DNA from: BOG-908 sp963850605
Lineage (GTDB): Bacteria; Pseudomonadota; Alphaproteobacteria; Acetobacterales; Acetobacteraceae
Assembly (NCBI GenBank): GCA_963850605.1
Contig: CAWKLX010000006.1
Coordinates: forward strand, 424,654 to 488,653
Reading direction: 5' to 3'
DNA length: 64,000 nucleotides
Below, piece by piece: positions 9,652-17,922 of the stretch. The first letter of the stretch is position 1, and each line of letters opens with the position of its first letter. The notes below the pieces were generated by a model. The model was not told where the DNA came from, did not search any database, and was given only the letters and a program-made list of their open reading frames with translations. The translations under genes and the position numbers were made by a program.

Positions 9652-9728
9652 GGTCCGGGAGCCGATGCGAAGGGATCTGCTCCAGCAAATCGGCGATCAA
9701 CAGGCAGGCAAGACGCGTCGCAGCCTGG

Positions 9729-10175
9729 TCAAAGCAGCACGCTCACGATAGCGGCCAGGCTGGCGACCAGCAGCACCAGCAGCGTGCCGACAAATCCGCC
9801 GGCGCGGAACGGGTTGGGTGGCTTCATGATCATGCCCACCGGGTGGGCCAGCCGCGCCAGCACCAGCACGGCCGCCAGCAATTTGACGAGCAGCGTGGGA
9901 CCGGAGCGCATTTCCAGCCCACCGATCAGCAGAAGGCAGAGCGGCACATACTCGGAGAAATTCGCGTGGCTGCGGACGTTGACCAGCAAGCCGTCGCCTT
10001 CGCCGGAAGCGCTACCGTCGCCGATCATGACCCGGCCGGCAATCCGGCCCCGCACCACGCGCACGCTGAGCACAACGAAAATCAACCCGAGCAGGCCAGT
10101 GGCGGCGAGAGTGACAACGGGTAGGTGAATGAGGATCACGTTCGGTCTCCGACGCTTCCCGAATAGGTCACCCAT
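9729..10175 (-). CDS. MAPEG-family membrane protein
   Basis: A 148-residue integral membrane protein with four predicted helices. RSHANFSEYVPL near residues 68-79 and LARLAHPVGM near 105-114 are typical of bacterial MAPEG proteins, relatives of microsomal glutathione S-transferase. The ATG at 10175 puts a basic segment (GKRRRP) ahead of the first helix. It diverges from the YeiH-type gene with about 80 bases between. The substrate is unknown; in most bacteria these genes are uncharacterised. Confidence 0.85.
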   Translation of the reverse strand: MGDLFGKRRRPNVILIHLPVVTLAATGLLGLIFVVLSVRVVRGRIAGRVMIGDGSASGEGDGLLVNVRSHANFSEYVPLCLLLIGGLEMRSGPTLLVKLLAAVLVLARLAHPVGMIMKPPNPFRAGGFVGTLLVLLVASLAAIVSVLL

Positions 10176-10253
10176 GCCGGGCCGACAAGCTGGCGCTGGT
10201 CAGGGCATCGCTGCAGGTGTAAATCGAAGCAGCGTAGTATGGATTGACATGTC

Positions 10254-11636
10254 ATGAGCGACCTCGCGATCGAGACACCCACATTTCCAAAGAATCCGAT
10301 CTGGGCGAAGGACGATTGGTGGGCGGTCACCCTCGGTCTGGGGCTCGTGCTTGTGGCGAGCGCGTTGTACCTCTCCGGCACCAGCCTCGCCTGGCTTGCG
10401 GTCACGCCGGCCAAATGGACCACCGGCGCACAACTGGCCGCGCATTTCGCCGCAACCTGGCCGCGTTACCTTGCCCAAGGTGCCGTATGGCTGGTGCTCA
10501 CCTCGGCAGCACTCGCGGCCTTGGGCTACAACCTGCGCGAGACGGTGCCGGCCTTCCTGTTCCTCTACGCCGCCTCGGTCGCGATTTTCGCCTTGGGCCA
10601 GTGGACGACCGCCATCCACTACAATCTCGAGCCGCCATTGTTGGCGCTCGCCGCGGGATTGCTGCTGGCCAATCTCGGCGTGCTGCCGCGCGCCTGGGAT
10701 GCCGGGTTCCGCGTCGAATTCTACATCAAGCTGGGCGTGGTGCTGCTGGGCGCCACCATCCCGTTCACGCTGATCCTGTGGGCCGGGCCGGTGGCGCTCG
10801 GCCAGGCCACCATCGTTTCGCTCGTCACCTTCGGGGTGATTTTCTTCAGCGCCCGCGCGCTCGGCATCGAGCCCAGGTTCGCCGCCACCCTGGGCGTGGG
10901 CGGCGCGGTCTGCGGCGTCTCGGCCGCCATCGCAATCGCCGCCGCCGTCGGCGCCCGCAAGCAGGACGCGGCCGTGGTCATTTCGACGGTCGTGCTGTGG
11001 GCCATCGTGATGATTTTCGCCCTCCCTTTCGCGGCCGGCGCGCTGGGCCTGCCGGCGGGCGTGGGCGGGGCGTGGATCGGCACGTCGGAATTCGCCGACG
11101 CGGCCGGGCTGGCGGCGGCCCAGGCCTACGGCGATATCGCGTCGCGCATGCCGGGGGCGATCGCGGGCGCCGCCGACCAGTCGGTGGCGGCGTTCACGTT
11201 GATGAAGGTGGTGGGGCGGGACGTGTGGATCGGCATCTGGGCGATCCTGCTCTCCATCGTGGCGGCCACGCGATGGGAGGCAACGGGAATCGATAACCGG
11301 GCGGGCGCGGGAGAAATCTGGCGGCGGTTTCCGAAATTCGTCATCGGCTTTCTGCTCGCCTCGATCCTGATCACCGTCGTCGCCCAATCGGCAGGCCATG
11401 CGCAGTTCGGCAAGGGTGTCACCGCCAACCTGGTCACCCCCATCAAGAATTTGCGGACATGGGCCTTTGCTTTCGGCTTCCTCAGCATCGGCCTGACCAC
11501 CCGCGCGCGCGACCTGGCCGGCATTGGCGGGCGGCCGATGCTGGCGTTCAGCGCCGGCGTGGTCGTCAACGTGGCGCTCGGCCTCGCTTTGTCGGCCGGC
11601 GTGTTCGGCGCCTACTGGGCGCATCTCGGGCGGTGA
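10254..11636 (+). CDS. YeiH/UPF0324-family putative exporter
   Basis: A 460-residue membrane protein with about eleven hydrophobic helices, assigned to the conserved family of putative sulfate exporters (YeiH type). Diagnostic segments are RVEFYIKLGVVLLGATIPF, TLGVGGAVCGVSAAIAIAAAV and the C-terminal IKNLRTWAFAFGFLSIGL. It has a longer N-terminal part (about 100 residues) than E. coli YeiH (about 350). Transport of sulfate or another small anion is proposed for the family without strong proof. No neighbouring sulfur gene supports a substrate here. Confidence 0.85.
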   Translation: MSDLAIETPTFPKNPIWAKDDWWAVTLGLGLVLVASALYLSGTSLAWLAVTPAKWTTGAQLAAHFAATWPRYLAQGAVWLVLTSAALAALGYNLRETVPAFLFLYAASVAIFALGQWTTAIHYNLEPPLLALAAGLLLANLGVLPRAWDAGFRVEFYIKLGVVLLGATIPFTLILWAGPVALGQATIVSLVTFGVIFFSARALGIEPRFAATLGVGGAVCGVSAAIAIAAAVGARKQDAAVVISTVVLWAIVMIFALPFAAGALGLPAGVGGAWIGTSEFADAAGLAAAQAYGDIASRMPGAIAGAADQSVAAFTLMKVVGRDVWIGIWAILLSIVAATRWEATGIDNRAGAGEIWRRFPKFVIGFLLASILITVVAQSAGHAQFGKGVTANLVTPIKNLRTWAFAFGFLSIGLTTRARDLAGIGGRPMLAFSAGVVVNVALGLALSAGVFGAYWAHLGR

Positions 11637-11876
11637 GTGCCGCCTGCGCAACCTGCGTTTCGTTCGTGACGAGCGCGGGCGCGATCGAGCGGGCGGTGCC
11701 GGGCCTGGCCAGCCTCGGCTCGGCCCATGGCGCCAACCGGTCGAATGACGGGCTGTGCACCCGGCACGACCGCTTGCTGCCTGCCGCCGCAAGCTGCGCG
11801 TGGCACACGGCCCGCCTTGCTATTTCGCGCGGCTCCGCTTAACTGCGTTCGTACATCAACATCTTCCGCTCTCGGG

Positions 11877-11903
11877 GGGTGGCCTTCGCGGGCCGCCTTT
11901 TTT
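11877..11903 (+). promoter_or_regulatory. Hairpin with T-tract in the rimP leader (attenuator-like)
   Basis: GGTGGCC at 11878-11884 pairs with GGCCGCC at 11891-11897 across a six-base loop, and six T follow directly (11898-11903). It ends four bases before the rimP start. A terminator-shaped leader ahead of rimP-nusA-infB fits attenuation by NusA, known for this operon in other proteobacteria. The 270-base gap upstream also holds a weak promoter-like pair (TTGCTA then TTAACT near 11817-11844). The mechanism here is inferred. Confidence 0.65.
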
Positions 11904-11906
11904 GTT

Positions 11907-12434
11907 TTGGACGCATCGCACGACCTACTGAACCATACCGGCCTCGAAGGCCGGATCGCCGGCGCTATCGGACCCACGCTGGGCAGCATGGGCTACGAGC
12001 TGGTGCGCGTGGCCGTGCTGGGGCGGGAAAAACCGACGGTGCAGATCATGGCCGACCGGGCCGACGGCGCGTTGATCACGGTGGAGGATTGCGAGTCGAT
12101 CAGCCACGTGGTGGGCGCCGTCCTGGATGTGGAGGACCCCATTCCGGGCGAGTGGACGCTGGAGGTCAGCTCGGCCGGCATCGACCGGCCGCTGACCCGG
12201 ATCAAAGACTGGAACCGGTTTTCCGGACATCTCGCGAAGGCCGAGACCAACATGCCGGTGGCCGGCCGCAAACGCTTTTCCGGCATCGTGCTTGGCGCGG
12301 ATGCCGAACACGGCCGTCTGCGCCTGGACGACGGCTCCGAAATCGCCCTTCCCCTGGCCGATCTGAAAAAAGCCCGCCTTGTCCTGACCGATGCCCTGAT
12401 CGAAGCCTCTGCTCCAATGAAAACTGCAAACTAG
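11907..12434 (+). CDS. rimP: Ribosome maturation factor RimP
   Basis: About 175 residues. HTGLEGRIAGAIGPTLGSMG and YELVRVAVLGREKPTVQIMA open the N-terminal domain; EVSSAGIDRPLTRIKDW is the domain junction motif, followed by an SH3-like domain (FSGIVLGADAEHGRLRLDDG). RimP helps mature the 30S subunit. The only start that gives a normal N-terminus is a TTG at 11907, with no Shine-Dalgarno sequence and directly after the leader hairpin, so its translation is unusual. First gene of the rimP-nusA-ylxR-infB-rbfA operon. Confidence 0.9.
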   Translation: MDASHDLLNHTGLEGRIAGAIGPTLGSMGYELVRVAVLGREKPTVQIMADRADGALITVEDCESISHVVGAVLDVEDPIPGEWTLEVSSAGIDRPLTRIKDWNRFSGHLAKAETNMPVAGRKRFSGIVLGADAEHGRLRLDDGSEIALPLADLKKARLVLTDALIEASAPMKTAN

Positions 12435-12451
12435 AAACTGGAACTGGTCTC

Positions 12452-13996
12452 ATGGATACCGCCGTCTCCCGTCCCGAGCTTCTCCTGGTTGCCGACGCGG
12501 TCGCGCGTGAAAAGTCGATCGACCGTGAGGAAGTGCTGGAGGCGATGGAGCAGGCCATTCAAAAGGCCGGCCGTGCAAAATACGGGCACGAAAAGGATAT
12601 CCGCGCGACCATCGACCGTCGTACCGGCGACGTGCGCCTCTCTCGCTGGACCGAGCTTGTCGAAACGGTCGAGAACGAGGAGACGCAGATTCCCGTCCAC
12701 ATCGCCAAGAAATTTCGGCCGGACCTCGATTTGGGCCAGTTTATCGTCGATCCGCTGCCGCCGATCGATTTCGGCCGTATCGCCGCCCAGACCGCCAAAC
12801 AGGTGATCGTGCAGCGTGTGCGCGAATACGAGCGCCGCCGCCAGTTCGACGAGTTCAAGGACCGCGTGGGCGAGATCATCAACGGCGTGGTCAAGCGTAC
12901 CGAGTACGGCAACCTGATGGTCGATCTCGGCAAATCCGAGGCTTTGCTCCGGCGCGACGAGCTGATTCCCCGCGAATCGTTCCGCAACGGCGATCGTGTG
13001 CGCGCCTACATCTTCGATGTCCGCGAAGAACTGCGCGGCCCGCAAATTTTCCTCAGCCGCACGCATCCGGCGTTTCTGGCCAAACTGTTCGCGCAGGAAG
13101 TGCCGGAGATCTACGACGGCATCATCGAGATCAAGGCGGTGGCTCGCGACCCTGGATCGCGCGCCAAGATGGCGGTGATCAGCCGCGACAACTCGATCGA
13201 TCCCGTCGGCGCCTGCGTCGGCATGCGGGGCAGCCGCGTGCAGGCCGTGGTCCAGGAACTGCAGGGCGAGAAGATCGACATCATCCCTTGGTCGCCCCAG
13301 TCGGCCACCTTCGTCGTGAACGCGCTGGCGCCGGCCGAAGTGACGAAAGTGGTGATGGACGAGGAGGCCGGGCGCGTCGAGGTCGTCGTCCCCGACGAGC
13401 AGCTGTCGCTCGCGATAGGCCGCCGCGGCCAGAACGTCCGGCTCGCCAGTCAGCTCACTCGCTGGGACATCGATATCCTGACTGAAGCGGAAGAAAGCGA
13501 GCGCCGCCAGGAGGAATTCCGCCGCCGCACCGGCCTGTTCGTGGAAGCGCTGGATGTGGACGATGTGATCGCCGGTCTGCTCGTCACCGAGGGATTCAAT
13601 TCCATCGAGGAACTGGCTTTCGTGGATCGCGACGAGCTGGCCGAGATCGAAGGATTCGACGAGAGCGTGGCAGACGAGCTGATTCGCCGCGCCGAACAGT
13701 TTTTGGTCCAGCGCGACGAGGGGCTCACGGAGAAGCGGGTTGAACTGGGCGTGACCGACGAGGTCGCCGCCTTCGAGACCTTCACCCCGCAGATGCTGGT
13801 GACCCTTGGCGAAAAGGGTGTGAAGACGCTCGATGATCTGGCCGACCTGGCCGGCGACGAACTCGTCGAATTGTTGGGCGCCGAGGCTATCGATGAGGCG
13901 ACGGCCAACGAAATCATCATGGCCGCCCGCGCCCACTGGTTCGCCGAGGACGGGGCGCCGGCCGAACCCGCCGCAGAGGAGGCTTCACACGGCTGA
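12452..13996 (+). CDS. nusA: Transcription termination/antitermination factor NusA
   Basis: 514 residues with the full NusA layout: RNA polymerase-binding N-terminal domain (1-125), S1 domain (about 135-200, GVVKRTEYGNLMVDL), two KH domains (GACVGMRGSRVQAVV near 250 and LSLAIGRRGQNVRLASQL near 315), then an acidic C-terminal region with helix-hairpin-helix repeats. It binds the polymerase and nascent RNA, modulating pausing and Rho action. The ATG at 12452 opens a standard N-terminus. It could control its own operon through the leader hairpin. Confidence 0.97.
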   Translation: MDTAVSRPELLLVADAVAREKSIDREEVLEAMEQAIQKAGRAKYGHEKDIRATIDRRTGDVRLSRWTELVETVENEETQIPVHIAKKFRPDLDLGQFIVDPLPPIDFGRIAAQTAKQVIVQRVREYERRRQFDEFKDRVGEIINGVVKRTEYGNLMVDLGKSEALLRRDELIPRESFRNGDRVRAYIFDVREELRGPQIFLSRTHPAFLAKLFAQEVPEIYDGIIEIKAVARDPGSRAKMAVISRDNSIDPVGACVGMRGSRVQAVVQELQGEKIDIIPWSPQSATFVVNALAPAEVTKVVMDEEAGRVEVVVPDEQLSLAIGRRGQNVRLASQLTRWDIDILTEAEESERRQEEFRRRTGLFVEALDVDDVIAGLLVTEGFNSIEELAFVDRDELAEIEGFDESVADELIRRAEQFLVQRDEGLTEKRVELGVTDEVAAFETFTPQMLVTLGEKGVKTLDDLADLAGDELVELLGAEAIDEATANEIIMAARAHWFAEDGAPAEPAAEEASHG

Positions 13997-14630
13997 TCCG
14001 ACGCCCCATCTCCCTGATGCGGAGGCGGATGACGACCCGCCCGAGCGTGGACCGGAGCGTCGTTGCATCGTCACCCGTCAGCATGGCAAGCGGGCGCGGA
14101 TGTTACGGTTTGTCGTGGGGCCGAACCGGCAGATCGTACCGGATTTGGCGGCACGGCTGCCAGGCCGGGGTTTGTGGTTGAGCGCGCGGGCCGATGTGGT
14201 AGAAGCCGCCCGGGCCAAGGGCGCCTTTGCCAGGGCGGCCCGTGGCACGGTCACCGTACCCGCCGATCTTTCCGCCGTGCTGCAGGCCGGTTTGGCACGG
14301 CGTGTGACCGACCATCTCGGGTTGGCGCGCAGGGCGGGTCAGGCGGTCGCCGGTTTTATCAAGGCGCGCGAGTGGGTGCAGTCCGGGCGGGCCGGGCTGG
14401 TGGTTCAGGCCAGCGATGGCAGCCCGGACGAACGGGAGCGCCTGGTATCGGGGGCGCAGGTAAGGGTTGCGTGGCCGATGGATGCGGCGGCGCTGGGCGC
14501 GGTATTCGGCCGCGACCATGTGGTGCATGTGGCGGTGGCGCACGGCCAGTTGGCCGAGGCGTTGGAGAACGAGATCGATCGTCTGGCCGGAGTGTCCGGC
14601 CAGGTGATGTGCAAGCAGGCAGGTGAATGA
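13989..14630 (+). CDS. YlxR-type (DUF448) RNA-binding protein with L7Ae-like C-terminus; apparent ACG start
   Basis: 213 residues. The YlxR domain (ERRCIVTRQHGKRARMLRFV, then PDLAARLPGRGLWLSA) is followed by a ribosomal L7Ae/L30e-like domain (LGLARRAGQAVAGF). These proteins sit between nusA and infB in most bacteria; YlxR has been linked to RNase P and transcription. No ATG, GTG or TTG lies before the conserved core: the first ATG (14100) would delete it. A strong AGAGGAGG (13975-13982) lies six bases before an in-frame ACG at 13989, giving ADPTPHLPD as the next residues. The start overlaps nusA by 8 bases, and the stop overlaps infB (ATGA). Confidence 0.85.
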   Translation, partial: TADPTPHLPDAEADDDPPERGPERRCIVTRQHGKRARMLRFVVGPNRQIVPDLAARLPGRGLWLSARADVVEAARAKGAFARAARGTVTVPADLSAVLQAGLARRVTDHLGLARRAGQAVAGFIKAREWVQSGRAGLVVQASDGSPDERERLVSGAQVRVAWPMDAAALGAVFGRDHVVHVAVAHGQLAEALENEIDRLAGVSGQVMCKQAGE

Positions 14631-17374
14631 GCGAAACCAGTGATCGCGATGTGGGCACGGAGCACGACGCGCAGGAAGCCAAGGGGCGCCTGTCGCTGCG
14701 CCCGGCTGGCCGTCTGGAACTCGGCCGGACGGTGGATGCGGGCTCCGTAAAACAGAGCTTTTCCCACGGCCGTACCAAGACGGTGCAGGTCGAGGTGCGG
14801 AAAACCCGCGTGGGCGCGCCGAAGCCCGCCTATCAGGCGACGCCGCAGCCGGCGCTGCCCACTAATCTGGGCGCCCCCCGCCCGGTTGCCCCGCCGGTCG
14901 AGACCGTCGCCGCCAAGCCGGCGGTGTCCGGCGCCGCGCAAAAGCCCGCCGGCGCCGCGCGCCCCGGCATGGGCGGACGCGCGCTGACCGCGACCGAACT
15001 GGCCGTTCGCCAGCGGGTGTTGCTGGAGCAGCAGAAGGTGCTGCAGGAGCAGGCGCGCGAGAATGCCAAGCGAGAGGCCGAGCGCCGCGAGCAGGAGAAA
15101 ATCTCTATCCTCTCCGCCGCCGAGGAAGCGCGTCGGCGAGAGGAGGACGCGCGCCGCCAGGCCGAGGAGGATGCGCGCCGCGCGGCGGCTGAACAGGCCC
15201 GCGCCCGGGAAGCCGCGCCCGCCGAGCAGCCACCCGCCAACGGCCAGGCAACGGCCGAAGCCCCGCCCATGCCCAAGGCGGCCGCGACGCCGGCCACACG
15301 CCCGGCCCCGCCCGGCGCTCGCCCGGCCGCGGCCCCCGGCACGCCGACCGAGACCCTGCGCCTGCGCGGCCGTGACGAGGAAGACGAGCGCGCCGGCGTG
15401 CGCCGCCCCGGCGGCGTCGCGGCCCCACGACGCGTGCTGACCCCCGTCGTCGCCAAGAAAGGTCCCGGCGAGGGCCGCCGCGCCGGCCGTATCGACGTGC
15501 AGGCCGCCATCGAGGGCGAGGACGAGAAAACCCGCTCGCTGGCCAGCGTCCGCCGCCAGCGCGAGCGCGAACGCCGCTCCGCCGAATTGGCCGCCCTGCG
15601 CGCCGACCAGGTGCGCGTGGTGCGCGACGTGGTGTTGCCGGACGCGATCACCGTGCAGGAACTGGCCAACCGCATGGCCGCCCGCGCCGTCGATGTGGTC
15701 AAGGCCCTGATGCGCATGGGTGTCATGGCCACCATCACGCAGGTGCTGGACAGCGACACCGCCCAGCTCGTGGTTGAGGAATTCGGCCACCGCGTGCGGC
15801 GCGTATCGGAAAGCGATGTCGAGCAGGGCATCGAGGGCGAGGAGGATCTGGACACCGATCTGGTCCCGCGCGCGCCGGTCGTGACCATCATGGGCCATGT
15901 CGACCACGGCAAGACGTCGCTGCTGGACGCGCTGCGCGCAACCGATGTGGCCGCCGGCGAGGCGGGCGGCATCACCCAGCATATCGGCGCCTACCAGGTG
16001 ACGCTGCCGTCAGGCTCGCAGATCACCTTCATCGACACGCCGGGCCACGAGGCGTTCACCTCCATGCGCGCCCGTGGCGCTTCGGTGACCGATATCGTGG
16101 TTCTGGTGGTGGCCGGCGATGACGGCGTGATGCCGCAGACGATCGAGGCCATCAAGCACGCCAAAGCCGCGCACGCGCCGATCATCGTCGCCATCAACAA
16201 AATGGACAAGCCGGACGCAAATCCGCAGCGCGTGCGCGAGGAATTGCTGAGCCACGAGATCGTGGTCGAGGATCTGGGCGGCGACACGCAGGACGTGCAG
16301 GTTTCCGCCACGAAGCGTACGGGACTGGACAAGCTGGAGGAAGCCATTCTTCTGCAGGCCGAAGTGCTCGAGTTGCGCGCCAATCCGGACCGCGCCGCCG
16401 AGGGTTCGGTGATCGAAAGCCGGCTGGACCGTGGCCGCGGCCCGGTGGCGACGTTGCTGGTGCAAAACGGCACGCTGCACCAGGGCGATATCGTGGTGTG
16501 CGGCGCCGAATGGGGCCGCGTGCGCGCGCTGCTGGACGATAAGGGCCGCCAGATCAAGCTGGCCGGGCCGTCCGCGCCGGTGGAAATCCTGGGCCTTGGC
16601 GGCGTGCCAAGCGCTGGCGAGCCTTTCGTCGTGGTGGAAAACGAAAGCCGCGCCCGCGAGGTGAGCGAATTCCGCACACGCAGGATTCGCGATCAGGTTG
16701 CCGCCGGTGCCACCGCCGCGCGTGGCACGCTGGAGCAGATGCTGACGCGCATCGCCGCCGGCGCGCAAAAAGAGGTGGCCGTTGTCATCAAGGCCGACGT
16801 GCAGGGCAGCGCCGAGGCCATCCAGGCCACCGTGCTGAAGCTGGAGCATGAGGAGGTGAAAGTTCGCGTGCTGAACGCGACCGTCGGCCAGATCACCGAG
16901 GGCGACGTGCAACTCGCCAAGGCAAGCCAGGCGGTCATTGTCGCCTTCAACGTGCGCGCCTCCAGCCAGGCGCGCGAGATGGCGCATCGTGACGGCGTCG
17001 ATATTCGCTACTACTCGATCATCTACCAGGTGGCCGACGACATCGAGCAACTGGTGCGCGGCAAGATCGCCCCGAAATACCGGGAGAACTTCCTGGGCTA
17101 CGCGGAAGTCCGGAAGGTGTTCGACATCACCAAGACCGGAAAGGTCGCCGGCTGCATGGTGACCGAAGGTTTGGTCAAGCGCGGCTGCGGCGTACGCCTT
17201 CTGCGCGACGGCGTGGTCATTCACCAGGGCGAGTTGTCGCAACTCAAGCGCTTCAAGGACGACGTGCGCGAAGTGGCGCGCGGCTACGAATGCGGCTTGT
17301 CCTTCGCCGGCTATAATGATTTGCGCGAGGGCGATATGGTGGAGTGCTACGAAAGCGAGCTGGTCCCGGCTTGA
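14627..17374 (+). CDS. infB: Translation initiation factor IF-2
   Basis: 915 residues. A long N-terminal region with Glu/Arg/Ala-rich coiled-coil repeats precedes the GTPase domain: MGHVDHGKTS (about residue 421), DTPGHEAF and NKMD, then domains II-IV ending GYNDLREGDMVECYE. IF-2 places fMet-tRNA on the 30S subunit and promotes subunit joining. ATG 14627 overlaps the ylxR stop. The length and low-complexity N-terminus are normal for alphaproteobacteria. Confidence 0.98.
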   Translation: MSETSDRDVGTEHDAQEAKGRLSLRPAGRLELGRTVDAGSVKQSFSHGRTKTVQVEVRKTRVGAPKPAYQATPQPALPTNLGAPRPVAPPVETVAAKPAVSGAAQKPAGAARPGMGGRALTATELAVRQRVLLEQQKVLQEQARENAKREAERREQEKISILSAAEEARRREEDARRQAEEDARRAAAEQARAREAAPAEQPPANGQATAEAPPMPKAAATPATRPAPPGARPAAAPGTPTETLRLRGRDEEDERAGVRRPGGVAAPRRVLTPVVAKKGPGEGRRAGRIDVQAAIEGEDEKTRSLASVRRQRERERRSAELAALRADQVRVVRDVVLPDAITVQELANRMAARAVDVVKALMRMGVMATITQVLDSDTAQLVVEEFGHRVRRVSESDVEQGIEGEEDLDTDLVPRAPVVTIMGHVDHGKTSLLDALRATDVAAGEAGGITQHIGAYQVTLPSGSQITFIDTPGHEAFTSMRARGASVTDIVVLVVAGDDGVMPQTIEAIKHAKAAHAPIIVAINKMDKPDANPQRVREELLSHEIVVEDLGGDTQDVQVSATKRTGLDKLEEAILLQAEVLELRANPDRAAEGSVIESRLDRGRGPVATLLVQNGTLHQGDIVVCGAEWGRVRALLDDKGRQIKLAGPSAPVEILGLGGVPSAGEPFVVVENESRAREVSEFRTRRIRDQVAAGATAARGTLEQMLTRIAAGAQKEVAVVIKADVQGSAEAIQATVLKLEHEEVKVRVLNATVGQITEGDVQLAKASQAVIVAFNVRASSQAREMAHRDGVDIRYYSIIYQVADDIEQLVRGKIAPKYRENFLGYAEVRKVFDITKTGKVAGCMVTEGLVKRGCGVRLLRDGVVIHQGELSQLKRFKDDVREVARGYECGLSFAGYNDLREGDMVECYESELVPA

Positions 17375-17847
17375 AGCTTTCCCGCAAAGACAAGCGGGAG
17401 CCGGCGCCTACCCGCCCGTTCAAGCCGGCGGCGCGCAAGAGCGGCCCCAAGCCGCCCTCACAGCGCCAGTTGCGCGTGGGCGAGGAAGTGCGCCACGTGC
17501 TGTCGGCCATCTTCGCCCGCCAGGAGTTTCGCGACCCGGACCTGCATGATGTGCTGGTAACGGTGACGGAAGTGCGAATGTCACCCGATCTCAAGCACGC
17601 GACCGCGTTCGTGACGCGGCTCGGGCGCACCGATATCGATGCTAAACTCCCGGCGCTGCGCCGGGCCGCGCCGTTCTTCCGCGCGCAATTGGCGCATGAG
17701 ATGCGGTTGCGGGTAGCGCCTGATGTATCGTTCCAGGCGGATACGGCTTTGGAGTATGCCATGCATATCAACGAGCTTTTACGGACGGTGAAGGAAGGCA
17801 AGCAGTTTTTTTCTGAAGAAAAGGACCAAAATACTTCTATCAGTTGA
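17371..17847 (+). CDS. rbfA: Ribosome-binding factor A
   Basis: About 158 residues. The KH-like RbfA core runs from QRQLRVGEEVRHVLSAIF to ALEYAMHINELLRTV; the family binds the 16S 5' helix during cold adaptation and late 30S maturation. The TTG at 17371 overlaps the infB stop (TTGA); a GTG at 17344 is possible. The last 15 or so residues (from KQFFSEEKD) are encoded by the left half of a dispersed hairpin repeat, so the native C-terminus has been replaced or extended. truB and rpsO, often next, are absent. Confidence 0.93.
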   Translation: MKLSRKDKREPAPTRPFKPAARKSGPKPPSQRQLRVGEEVRHVLSAIFARQEFRDPDLHDVLVTVTEVRMSPDLKHATAFVTRLGRTDIDAKLPALRRAAPFFRAQLAHEMRLRVAPDVSFQADTALEYAMHINELLRTVKEGKQFFSEEKDQNTSIS

Positions 17848-17899
17848 GCCCGCGACAGCCGGAAAAAAGTTCTTTGCTTCTTTTTTTCAAAAAAGAAGC
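17801..17899 (+). repeat. Double-hairpin dispersed repeat, copy 1
   Basis: Left arm: a T-rich imperfect hairpin (17804-17826). Centre: a core containing CCGCGACAGCC (17850-17860). Right arm: a hairpin with an eleven-base stem, GCTTCTTTTTT facing AAAAAAGAAGC (17876-17899). It starts inside rbfA and contains its stop codon (17845-17847). The right arm ends 24 bases before the ene-reductase start. Three further copies lie at 29064, 35538 and 50557. It can act as a terminator for transcripts from both directions, since each stem has A on one side and T on the other. Confidence 0.88.
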
Positions 17900-17922
17900 T
17901 CTTCCTTTCTTAGGATCTTTCT

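Noticed and set aside
10200..11792. Minus-strand frame of 530 codons opposite the YeiH-type gene
   Set aside because: Low-complexity Arg/Glu/Gly protein, no motif; the plus strand clearly codes for a membrane protein.
12431..13936. Minus-strand frame of about 500 codons opposite nusA
   Set aside because: Shadow of nusA; no family resemblance.
14405..15982. Minus-strand frame opposite infB
   Set aside because: Arises from the repetitive Glu/Arg-rich N-terminal codons of infB.
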